NCBI GenBank assembly: GCA_004557315.1
Contig: SFEH01000028.1
Location: 1-19,370, forward strand
Origin: Bacteroidales bacterium
Lineage (GTDB): Bacteria > Bacteroidota > Bacteroidia > Bacteroidales > UBA3663
Direction: 5' to 3'
Length of the DNA: 19,370 nucleotides
Program-made: the position numbers and the translations under genes
Shown here: positions 7,332 to 13,776 of the stretch, piece by piece
How the letters are laid out: every line of letters starts with the position of its first letter
How positions within the stretch are numbered: position 1 is the stretch's first letter
The notes under the pieces: model-generated
Seen by the model: only the letters and a program-made list of their open reading frames with translations
Databases searched by the model: none
Told to the model about the DNA's origin: nothing

Positions 7332-8198
7332 ATGGATAATTCTGGTGAACAATGTTCAAAGATAAGGGTGGCCATTCAGGGCGAGCAGGGCTGCTATCAC
7401 GAGTTAGCTGCACGTCAGTATTTTCAGGACAAGGAGGTCGAGATCGTTCCAAGTCAGACTTTCCAGACCTTGTTCGATTCGCTGGCTTCCGATTCTCATC
7501 TCATGGGCATCATGGCAATAGAAAACACGATAGCGGGCAATCTGCTTCAGAATCATGAGCTGTTGCGCAACAGTCAGCGTGTGGTGGTTGGTGAGCACCG
7601 TCTGCATATCTCCCACGTCCTCTGTGCTTTGCCTGGTCAGAAGATTGAGGATATCACCGAGGTCAACAGCCATCCTATCGCACTCATGCAGTGCAAGGTC
7701 TTTCTCGATACAATGCCTGGTGTCAAGATTGTTGAAGTCGATGATACGGCTGGAGCAGCAAGAACCATAGCAAACAATCGGCTCATGGGTCACGCTGCCA
7801 TTTGCAGCGAATATGCAGCCAAACTCTATGGATTGGATATTCTGGCTCGTGCCATCGAGACCAACAAGCGCAATTTCACTCGTTTCCTCATCCTTCAAGA
7901 TAAGTTCGACGATCTGATGGTCGATCGCAATAAGATCAACAAGGCAAGCTTGGTGTTCAGCGTCCGCCATATACATGGTAGTCTGTCAAAAGTGCTTACC
8001 ATCATGAGCTTCTATGGCATCAACCTCACCAAGATACAGTCCATGCCTATCATCGGACGCGAGTGGGAATATCGCTTCTTTGTCGATGTGACGTTCGATG
8101 ATTATATCATCTATCGTCAGGCATTGGAGGCTGTTCGTCCTTTCAGCAATGATTTCCAGGTTTTGGGAGAATATGTAGAAAACATCGAATTGAATTAA
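7332..8198 (+). CDS. pheA: Prephenate dehydratase with C-terminal ACT domain
   Basis: The product is 288 residues from the ATG at 7332. It converts prephenate to phenylpyruvate with loss of CO2 and water, the committed step to phenylalanine. I chose this start because an in-frame ATG at 7302 lies inside the terminator hairpin, whereas 7332 follows an AAGG six bases upstream. Dehydratase motifs are IQGEQGCYHE near residue 15, MAIENTIAGN (61-70) and NFTRF (181-185) with the catalytic TRF. The ACT domain is about 205-288. Its two ligand-binding motifs differ from the usual GALAR and ESRP: here they read GSLSK (216-220) and QSMP (236-239). Feedback control by phenylalanine may therefore differ (inference). 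It is the first structural gene of the aromatic operon; the next gene starts 19 nt later. Confidence 0.93.
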   Translation: MDNSGEQCSKIRVAIQGEQGCYHELAARQYFQDKEVEIVPSQTFQTLFDSLASDSHLMGIMAIENTIAGNLLQNHELLRNSQRVVVGEHRLHISHVLCALPGQKIEDITEVNSHPIALMQCKVFLDTMPGVKIVEVDDTAGAARTIANNRLMGHAAICSEYAAKLYGLDILARAIETNKRNFTRFLILQDKFDDLMVDRNKINKASLVFSVRHIHGSLSKVLTIMSFYGINLTKIQSMPIIGREWEYRFFVDVTFDDYIIYRQALEAVRPFSNDFQVLGEYVENIELN

Positions 8199-8217
8199 GA
8201 ACATTATTATATAATCA

Positions 8218-9390
8218 ATGAAAACTATACAGCCGGCTGATCGTATCAGCCATGTTGAAGAATATTACTTCGCTCGAAAGCTCAAGGAGGTAGCAAGAAT
8301 GAATCAGGACGGTGGCGTTCCTGTCATCAATCTCGGTGTGGGAGGCCCTGATTTTCGTCCGTCTGACAGTACTCTGAATGCGTTGATCGACGATGCCCGT
8401 CGCCCTGATGCACATAGCTATCAGACTTTTGCAGGCCTGCCAGAGTTGCGCAAGGGATGGTCGGACTTCTATGAGCAATGGTATGGTGTGAACCTCGATC
8501 CTGCCACCGAGCTTCTTCCTCTCATCGGAAGCAAGGAAGGCATCATGCATGTGACAATGGCATTTGTCAATCCAGGCGACAAGGTGCTTGTGCCAGATCC
8601 TGGCTATCCAACCTATACTTCAGTGAGCAAGTTGTGTGGAGCAGAGATGATCAAGTATGACCTGACTTACGAGAACAACTGGGAGCCTGACTTCGATGCT
8701 CTCGACAATTTGCCGGGTATCGACGAGGTTAAGGTGATGTGGGTCAATTACCCTCACATGCCGACAGGCCATAAGGCATCGCCAGAGCTCCTGAAGAAGA
8801 TTGTCGATTTCGGACGCCGTCATCAGATAGTGATTGTCAACGATAATCCTTATAGCTTCATTCTCAACGACAATCCTCTCAGTATCCTCCAGGTCGAAGG
8901 CGCCAAGGACATCTGCATCGAGTTCAACTCCATGTCAAAGACTCACAGCATGGCGGGCTGGCGACAGGGTATCTGCTGCGGTAAGAAGGAGTTCATACAG
9001 TGGATCACTCGTGTGAAGAGCAATGTCGATTCTGGTATGTTCCGTCCTGTGATGAAGGCTGCCGTTGCTGCCCTCAACAATCCGAAGGAGTTTTTCGTTG
9101 AGCAGAACAATGCCTATCGCGAACGCCGCATAGCAGCCGAAGAGATCATGAAGCATCTCGGATGTGAGTTCGATCCTGCTCAGAGCGGTCTTTTCCTCTG
9201 GGGTCGAATACCTGAGCACTTCGAGACTTGTGAGGCACTCACCGAGCCAATCCTTCAGAAGGCACGAGTGTTCATCACTCCAGGCTTCATCTTCGGCAAG
9301 AACGGAGAGCGATTCGTCCGCATTTCGCTCTGTGCTCCAGTCGAGAAGATGCAGGAGTCTCTCAACCGCATCAAGAGCGCAGGACTTTAA
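8218..9390 (+). CDS. Class I/II PLP-dependent aminotransferase, probably aromatic
   Basis: The product is 390 residues of the fold-type I aminotransferase family. Visible motifs are the GSKEG phosphate-binding turn (104-108), NYPHMPTG (177-184), NDNPY (208-212) with Asp209 and Tyr212 contacting the cofactor, SMSKTHSMAGWR with the Schiff-base lysine Lys241, and VRIS with Arg368 for the substrate carboxylate. The fold assignment is solid. Substrate is inferred from its place between pheA and the DAHP synthase gene: most likely it aminates phenylpyruvate and 4-hydroxyphenylpyruvate to Phe and Tyr. It could instead use prephenate (arogenate route) or have a broader role; related sequences often carry only the general name. 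It is cotranscribed with its neighbours, with gaps of 19 and 37 nt and no terminator visible. Confidence 0.9.
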   Translation: MKTIQPADRISHVEEYYFARKLKEVARMNQDGGVPVINLGVGGPDFRPSDSTLNALIDDARRPDAHSYQTFAGLPELRKGWSDFYEQWYGVNLDPATELLPLIGSKEGIMHVTMAFVNPGDKVLVPDPGYPTYTSVSKLCGAEMIKYDLTYENNWEPDFDALDNLPGIDEVKVMWVNYPHMPTGHKASPELLKKIVDFGRRHQIVIVNDNPYSFILNDNPLSILQVEGAKDICIEFNSMSKTHSMAGWRQGICCGKKEFIQWITRVKSNVDSGMFRPVMKAAVAALNNPKEFFVEQNNAYRERRIAAEEIMKHLGCEFDPAQSGLFLWGRIPEHFETCEALTEPILQKARVFITPGFIFGKNGERFVRISLCAPVEKMQESLNRIKSAGL

Positions 9391-9427
9391 TTTGTTTGAA
9401 TATTATTAATTTTAAATTGAATATATT

Positions 9428-10498
9428 ATGGAAATGGAATTCGAATCAATACTTCTTCCAGGTATTGAAGCTACACGACCATTGGTGATTGCTGGTCCTT
9501 GTAGTGCAGAGAGTGAAGAACAGGTAATGACAACAGGCCGTGATTTGGCAGCAAAGGGTATCAAGATCTTCCGTGCGGGAATCTGGAAACCTCGTACCAA
9601 GCCAGGTGGATTCGAGGGAGTTGGCGTCGTTGGCCTTCCTTGGCTTCAGCGTCTCAAGCATGAGACAGGCATGTACACTGCCGTTGAGGTGGCTACCAAG
9701 GCACATGTCGATGCTGCTCTCGCTTTCGGTGTTGATATCCTTTGGATAGGTGCACGCACCACAGCCAATCCTTTCGCCATGCAGGAGATCGCCGATGCGC
9801 TCAAGGGTCACAACGTGCCTGTACTTATTAAGAACCCGGTCAACCCTGATATTGAACTCTGGATTGGAGGTATCGAGCGTATCTATCGTGCCGGCATCAC
9901 CCGCATCGGCGTGATCCACCGTGGATTCTCAAGTGCCGACAAGAAGATCTACCGCAATCTTCCACAGTGGCATCTGCCAATCGAGCTTCGTCGCCGTTAT
10001 CCAAACCTCCCTATCCTCTGCGATCCTTCACATATCGGTGGTCGCCGTGACCTTGTTCAGCCTCTCAGCCAGCAGGCTATGGATCTTGGCTTCGATGGTC
10101 TCATTATCGAGAGCCACTGCAATCCAGATTGCGCATGGAGTGATGCCAAGCAGCAGGTTACCCCTGATACGCTTGAGCAGATTCTTTCTGAACTCGTGAT
10201 CCGTGACCACGCTGCCACTACAGAGTCGTTGACCGACCTTCGTCATCAGATCGATGAGATCGATGAGCAGATTCTCGAGATTCTTGCCAAGCGTATGCGC
10301 GTGTCGGGCGAGATTGCACAGTATAAGAAAGAGAACGATGTGCAGGTTCTCCAGGCAGGCCGTTACGACGAGATTCTCACCAAACGCTCGCAGCAGGGTG
10401 TCGAGATGGGCATGAGCGAGGAGTTTGTCAAGGAGGTTTTCGAGGCTATCCATGCCGAATCGGTGCGCAAGCAGCTGACACTCATTAATAATAAATAA
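9428..10498 (+). CDS. Bifunctional DAHP synthase / chorismate mutase (fusion)
   Basis: The product is 356 residues. The N-terminal part (about 1-260) is a type I-beta (KDO8PS-like) 3-deoxy-7-phosphoheptulonate synthase, with GPCSAES (23-29, metal ligand Cys25), KPRTKP (54-59), GARTT (109-113), IKNPVNPD (134-141) and DPSHIGGRR (199-207). It joins phosphoenolpyruvate and erythrose 4-phosphate at the entry to the shikimate pathway. The C-terminal part (about 266-350) is an AroQ-type chorismate mutase helical domain, with LRHQIDEIDEQIL (271-283), Arg291 and K300/K301 in IAQYKKEN, converting chorismate to prephenate. Such fusions are known in Bacteroidetes, and the mutase domain usually provides feedback control of the synthase. 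It links the first step of the pathway to the branch point leading to pheA and tyrA, its operon neighbours. Confidence 0.95.
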   Translation: MEMEFESILLPGIEATRPLVIAGPCSAESEEQVMTTGRDLAAKGIKIFRAGIWKPRTKPGGFEGVGVVGLPWLQRLKHETGMYTAVEVATKAHVDAALAFGVDILWIGARTTANPFAMQEIADALKGHNVPVLIKNPVNPDIELWIGGIERIYRAGITRIGVIHRGFSSADKKIYRNLPQWHLPIELRRRYPNLPILCDPSHIGGRRDLVQPLSQQAMDLGFDGLIIESHCNPDCAWSDAKQQVTPDTLEQILSELVIRDHAATTESLTDLRHQIDEIDEQILEILAKRMRVSGEIAQYKKENDVQVLQAGRYDEILTKRSQQGVEMGMSEEFVKEVFEAIHAESVRKQLTLINNK

Positions 10499-10509
10499 TG
10501 TAAGAGGCA

Positions 10510-11292
10510 ATGAAGGTTGTTATCTTAGGTGCAGGCAAGATGGGCATGTTCATGGCAGATACTTTGTGCATGGAGCACGATGTGGCTGTCTATGCCCGTC
10601 ATCCCGAGAAACTGCGCTACTGCCTGAACACCCGTCGATTCACTTCGATGGACGAAATCAAGGAGTTCGATCCTGATCTTCTCATCAATGCAGTGACTAT
10701 CAAGAATACGCTTTCTGCTTTCAGGGAGGTTCTGCCATATCTGAATCCGAAGTGCATGATCTCTGATATAGCATCTGTCAAGACAGGCTTGCCAGAGTTT
10801 TACAAGGAGGCAGGTCATCCGTTTGTCTCTACTCACCCGATGTTCGGACCGACGTTTGCCAACCTCTCTGACCTGAGCCGCAACTACACGGTGATCATCA
10901 AGGAGTCTGATCCTTTCGGCAAGGCATTCTTCCGTGAGCTCTATGCAGGTCTGAAGCTCAATATCTATGACTATACCTTCGAGGAGCATGACGAGACAAT
11001 CGCCTACTCACTCAGTATTCCTTTCGTCTCTACGCTGGTGTTCACAGGAGTGATGAAGCCACAGGATGCTCCAGGTACTACATTCAAGAAGCACATGGCC
11101 ATTGCACGAGGTCTGCTCAACGAAGACGATTATCTCCTTACCGAGATTCTCTTCAATCCACATTCGCCAAAACAGATCGACCTCATCTGCGATCAGCTCC
11201 ACGAATTGTCGGAGATCATCAAGCAGCACGATAGCGAGCGACTCCTGGCGTACATCAACGAATGTCGCGACAATATTAAGGATCAGGTATGA
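10510..11292 (+). CDS. tyrA: Prephenate dehydrogenase
   Basis: The product is 260 residues. It oxidatively decarboxylates prephenate to 4-hydroxyphenylpyruvate with NAD(P)+, the committed step to tyrosine. The N-terminal Rossmann motif is GAGKMG (7-12). Other TyrA signatures are DIASVK (86-91), STHPMFGPT (107-115) and the helical-domain motif EEHDETIAY with His160. The protein is short and has neither an ACT nor a chorismate mutase domain. In this operon the mutase is supplied by the preceding fusion gene, 11 nt upstream. The TGA overlaps the ATG of the next gene. Regulation at the RNA level is expected from the operon leader. Confidence 0.92.
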   Translation: MKVVILGAGKMGMFMADTLCMEHDVAVYARHPEKLRYCLNTRRFTSMDEIKEFDPDLLINAVTIKNTLSAFREVLPYLNPKCMISDIASVKTGLPEFYKEAGHPFVSTHPMFGPTFANLSDLSRNYTVIIKESDPFGKAFFRELYAGLKLNIYDYTFEEHDETIAYSLSIPFVSTLVFTGVMKPQDAPGTTFKKHMAIARGLLNEDDYLLTEILFNPHSPKQIDLICDQLHELSEIIKQHDSERLLAYINECRDNIKDQV

Positions 11293-11768
11293 GATTCTTG
11301 AACGATAATGAAATGGGTATCCGTATCGGTCAGCTCCTGACCGAATACGGATATACTTTGTCAAGTGCCGAAAGTTGCACGGGGGGCACAATAGCCTCGA
11401 TGGTCACAGCCGTTTCTGGGTCGTCGGCCTATTTCAAGGGCGCTGTCGTGTCCTATGCCGTTTCGGTCAAGGAACAGGTGCTTGGAGTCGATGTGAGCGC
11501 TGGCGTAGTGAGCGAATCCACAGCGCTTCAGATGGCAGAAGGCGCGGCTCGCGTGCTTGCTTCCGACTGTTCGGTTGCCACAACTGGAATAGCAGGTCCT
11601 GGAGGAGCCGAACCGGGCAAACCAGTGGGCACGGTGTGCATCGCAGCCCACATTCCAGGCCAGACTTTGACCCGCACTTACTGCTTCGATGGAAGTCGCG
11701 ATGATGTTATTTTGCAAGCTGCAGATGCTTCTTTGCGACTCCTTGAAGAACTAATTTTAAAGAAATAG
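11289..11768 (+). CDS. pncC: CinA-family nicotinamide-nucleotide amidohydrolase (stand-alone C-terminal domain)
   Basis: The product is 159 residues, the size of the CinA C-terminal domain on its own. The family deamidates nicotinamide mononucleotide to nicotinic acid mononucleotide in NAD salvage. Visible motifs are SAESCTGGTIASM (near 26-38), YFKGAVVSYAVSVKEQVLGV, GVVSESTALQMAEGA, TTGIAGPGGAEPGKPVGTV and a final CFDGSRDDV. Its ATG overlaps the tyrA stop in the ATGA arrangement, so translation is probably coupled. A second in-frame ATG at 11313 is possible. It has no evident metabolic link to aromatic synthesis and is probably a passenger at the 3' end of the operon. I see no clear terminator before the rpmB promoter at 11789. 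Confidence 0.9.
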   Translation: MRFLNDNEMGIRIGQLLTEYGYTLSSAESCTGGTIASMVTAVSGSSAYFKGAVVSYAVSVKEQVLGVDVSAGVVSESTALQMAEGAARVLASDCSVATTGIAGPGGAEPGKPVGTVCIAAHIPGQTLTRTYCFDGSRDDVILQAADASLRLLEELILKK

Positions 11769-11788
11769 TCAAAAAAGATGGAATTTAT

Positions 11789-11819
11789 TTTGTAAATTCA
11801 TAATAAATATCTATCTTTG
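11789..11819 (+). promoter_or_regulatory. Promoter of the rpmB-rpmG ribosomal operon
   Basis: TTTG (11789-11792), 19 nt, then TATCTTTG (11812-11819) is a perfect match to the Bacteroidetes housekeeping promoter. The start of transcription would be near 11826, leaving an untranslated leader of about 190 nt before rpmB. Confidence 0.85.
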
Positions 11820-11830
11820 CACCCGCTTTT

Positions 11831-11983
11831 AGAGGTAATTGTATTGTGGCACCCCAGGGTAGGGAGTGATGCACCTGCCCCAACCGCACATTTTACAATC
11901 TACTTTTCTAAAGAAATAATTATTAACATCAACAACATCCGTATCAGTGCGGGCAAGGACGTACATCCACTCTAATGTGCCAC
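11831..11983 (+). promoter_or_regulatory. Structured 5' leader of rpmB, candidate ribosomal-protein autoregulatory RNA
   Basis: A three-tier hairpin spans 11831-11907. Tier one pairs 11831-11843 with 11894-11907 (13 bp, one bulged C). Tier two pairs 11845-11849 with 11885-11890 (UGUG/CACA plus a G-C across a bulge). Tier three is GGGUAGG (11857-11863) with CCUGCCC (11874-11880) around a 10-nt loop. Competing long-range complements exist: GUGGCAC (11846-11852) with GUGCCAC (11977-11983), and nested within it CCGCAC (11884-11889) with GUGCGG (11947-11952). These cannot form together with tier two. The last segment ends 33 nt before the rpmB ATG. No Rfam family is recognised, and the structure was drawn by eye. 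Confidence 0.5.
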
Positions 11984-12016
11984 CCGGAAATCCGCCGATA
12001 TTAAAAAACGACCAAT

Positions 12017-12247
12017 ATGTCTAAAATTTGTCAGCTCACTGGTAAGAAGGCAGGTAGCGGAAATAACGTTTCGCACTCAAAGCGTCGCACTAAGCGCTTG
12101 TTCAATGTTAACCTGCAGGTTAAGAAGTTCTATGTTCCAGAACTCGATGACTTCGTTTATCTCAAGGTTTCAACAGCAGCTATTCGTACAATCAATAAGA
12201 AGGGTATCACTGCAGCACTCCGTGATGCAGGATATGTAATCGGTTAA
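12017..12247 (+). CDS. rpmB: 50S ribosomal protein bL28
   Basis: The product is 76 residues, normal for bL28. It starts MSKICQLTGKK, continues GSGNNVSHSKRRTKRLFNVNLQ (the N-S-H-S-x-R-x-T-K-R-x-F signature), and ends TINKKGITAALRDAGYVIG. It lacks the zinc cysteine pairs seen in some bL28 forms: only Cys5 is present. It is the first gene of a three-gene ribosomal operon with bL33 and the bL38 candidate, with an 18-nt gap to rpmG. It sits behind a strong promoter and a long structured leader. Confidence 0.97.
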   Translation: MSKICQLTGKKAGSGNNVSHSKRRTKRLFNVNLQVKKFYVPELDDFVYLKVSTAAIRTINKKGITAALRDAGYVIG

Positions 12248-12265
12248 TTTCAAGGAGATATAACT

Positions 12266-12454
12266 ATGGCAAAGAAAGTTAAAGGCAATCGCGTTCAGGT
12301 TATCCTTGAATGCACTGAGCAGAAGGGTACAGGCGTTCCTGGAATGTCTCGTTACATCACAACTAAGAATCGCAAGAACACAACTGAGCGTCTCGAGTTG
12401 AAGAAGTACAACCCATTCCTCAAGAGATATACAATCCACAAGGAGATTAAGTAA
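12266..12454 (+). CDS. rpmG: 50S ribosomal protein bL33
   Basis: The product is 62 residues. It begins MAKKVKGNRVQVILECTEQ and carries the bL33 signatures SRYITTKNRKNTTERLELKKYNPFLKRYT and IHKEIK. It has only one cysteine (in LECTEQ), so it is the zinc-free form. The long N-terminal part with GTGVPGMSRY is typical for Bacteroidetes. It is preceded by an AAGGAGATATAACT sequence, a good Shine-Dalgarno match that is unusual in this phylum. Cotranscribed with rpmB. Confidence 0.96.
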   Translation: MAKKVKGNRVQVILECTEQKGTGVPGMSRYITTKNRKNTTERLELKKYNPFLKRYTIHKEIK

Positions 12455-12476
12455 TAATTAAAACATTTAGATTACT

Positions 12477-12629
12477 ATGGCAAAAAAAGTAGTTGCAACC
12501 CTCCAAAAAGGTGATGGCCGTACATTCTCAAAGGTAATCCGCATGGTTAAGTCTCCTAAGACTGGTGCATACATCTTCGAGGAGCAGATGGTTCCAAACG
12601 AGAAGGTTAAGGATATCCTTGCAAAGTAA
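12477..12629 (+). CDS. Small Bacteroidetes ribosomal protein (DUF4295 family, bL38 candidate)
   Basis: A 50-codon ORF starts MAKKVVATLQKGDGRTFSKV, has a middle part RMVKSPKTGAYIFEEQMV and ends DILAK. It matches the DUF4295 family found next to rpmB and rpmG throughout the Bacteroidetes. From memory, this protein was seen in the Flavobacterium johnsoniae ribosome structure and named bL38; I could not check this. It is small and Lys-rich, starts 22 nt after rpmG, and is the last gene before the operon terminator. Its size makes it easy to miss in automated annotation. No enzymatic motif is present or expected. Confidence 0.88.
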   Translation: MAKKVVATLQKGDGRTFSKVIRMVKSPKTGAYIFEEQMVPNEKVKDILAK

Positions 12630-12677
12630 TTTGCAATCAGTTTATTCGAGTAAATTCAGTTTATCTGAAATATAAAG

Positions 12678-12718
12678 ACTGCAATGGACATATAATTGTT
12701 CCGTTGCAGTTTCTTTTT
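12678..12718 (+). terminator. Terminator of the rpmB-rpmG-bL38 operon
   Basis: ACTGCAATGGA (12678-12688) pairs with TCCGTTGCAGT (12700-12710), 11 bp including one G-U, around an 11-nt loop. It runs into TTCTTTTTG. It lies about 50 nt after the last stop codon of the operon and just before the ftsY promoter. Confidence 0.85.
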
Positions 12719-12729
12719 GTACCTCATTA

Positions 12730-12761
12730 TTTGGGGGTGTCAAAATAAAACCGTATCTTTG
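12730..12761 (+). promoter_or_regulatory. Promoter of ftsY-rimO
   Basis: TTTG (12730-12733), 20 nt, then TATCTTTG (12754-12761) is a full Bacteroidetes consensus. The transcription start would be near 12768, giving a leader of about 50 nt before the ftsY ATG at 12820. Confidence 0.85.
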
Positions 12762-12819
12762 CACTCAGCGCAAAGACAATTATGATGACGCGCTGTCTCA
12801 TTTTTAATATTTTATTTCT

Positions 12820-13776
12820 ATGGGATTTTTTGACTTTTTCAAGAAGAAAGATAAAGAGACTTTGGATAATGGTCTTGACAAGACCAAACAGAGTATTTTT
12901 TCCAAGATAGCTCACGCTGTGGCTGGCCGTAGCACCATCGACGATGATGTGCTCGATAATCTTGAGGAGATTCTGGTCACCAGTGATGTCGGTGTGGAGA
13001 CTACTCTGCGTATCATCGAGCGTATTCAGGATCGTGTTGCAAAGGATAAATATGTAGGTACCGATGAGCTTAACGAACTTCTCCGTCAGGAGATTACTGC
13101 TCTCTTGGCTGAAAACCAGCGTGAGGAACTCGATGGCTTTAGCCTGCGTCAGGGCATGAAGCGTCCTTATGTCATGCTCGTGGTAGGTGTAAATGGCGTC
13201 GGCAAGACTACTACTATCGGCAAGCTTGCCTATCAGTTCAAGAAAGCAGGCAATAAGGTTATTCTTGGTGCAGCCGACACTTTCCGCGCTGCCGCTATCG
13301 ACCAGCTCCAGATCTGGGGCGACCGCGTAGGCGTGCCTGTGGTGCGTCAGCAGATGGGCAGTGACCCTGCAAGCGTGGCTTTCGATGCCGTGAGCCATGC
13401 TGTCAAGGAGAATGCCGATGTTGTGATCATCGACACAGCAGGTCGTCTCCACAACAAGGTGGGTCTGATGAATGAGCTGGGCAAGATCCGCAAGGTCATA
13501 TCAAAGGTTGTGACCGATAGCGAGCCAGAGGTGCTTCTCGTGCTCGATGGCAGCACAGGTCAGAATGCCTTCGAACAGGCTAAACAGTTTGCCGCTGTGA
13601 CCGATGTCACTGCCTTGGCAATCACCAAGCTCGATGGTACGGCAAAGGGCGGTGTCGTGATTGGCATCAGCGATCAGCTCCGTACTCCTGTGCGCTATAT
13701 CGGACTTGGCGAAGGCCTCGACGATCTCCAGATCTTCAACAACCGTGCATTTGTAGATAGTCTCTTCGGAAAATGA
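12820..13776 (+). CDS. ftsY: Signal recognition particle receptor FtsY
   Basis: The product is 318 residues. FtsY is the membrane-associated SRP receptor GTPase that docks ribosome-SRP complexes at the Sec translocon. The N-terminal MGFFDFFKKKDKE and the helical N domain (about 20-105) lack the long acidic A domain of the E. coli protein, as is common outside the Proteobacteria. The G domain shows GVNGVGKTTT (123-132), DTFRAAA (153-159), DTAGR (205-209), TKLDGTAKGG (269-278) and the closing GLGEGLDDLQIF motif. It overlaps rimO by 4 nt (ATGA), so the two are translationally coupled. A promoter with both consensus boxes lies upstream. Confidence 0.97.
   Translation: MGFFDFFKKKDKETLDNGLDKTKQSIFSKIAHAVAGRSTIDDDVLDNLEEILVTSDVGVETTLRIIERIQDRVAKDKYVGTDELNELLRQEITALLAENQREELDGFSLRQGMKRPYVMLVVGVNGVGKTTTIGKLAYQFKKAGNKVILGAADTFRAAAIDQLQIWGDRVGVPVVRQQMGSDPASVAFDAVSHAVKENADVVIIDTAGRLHNKVGLMNELGKIRKVISKVVTDSEPEVLLVLDGSTGQNAFEQAKQFAAVTDVTALAITKLDGTAKGGVVIGISDQLRTPVRYIGLGEGLDDLQIFNNRAFVDSLFGK

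Noticed and set aside
7404..7976. 190-codon open frame on the - strand inside pheA, and similar long antisense frames (12727-13452, 15213-15866, 10028-10510)
   Set aside because: These are opposite-strand shadows of well-supported genes, caused by the codon bias of the sense frame; none has recognisable domains or a promoter.
11831..11907. SRP RNA, 6S RNA or other known small RNA in the rpmB leader
   Set aside because: It has no GNRA-capped SRP core with the conserved internal loops, and the hairpin is much shorter than 6S RNA. No terminator follows it before rpmB, so it is better read as part of the mRNA leader.
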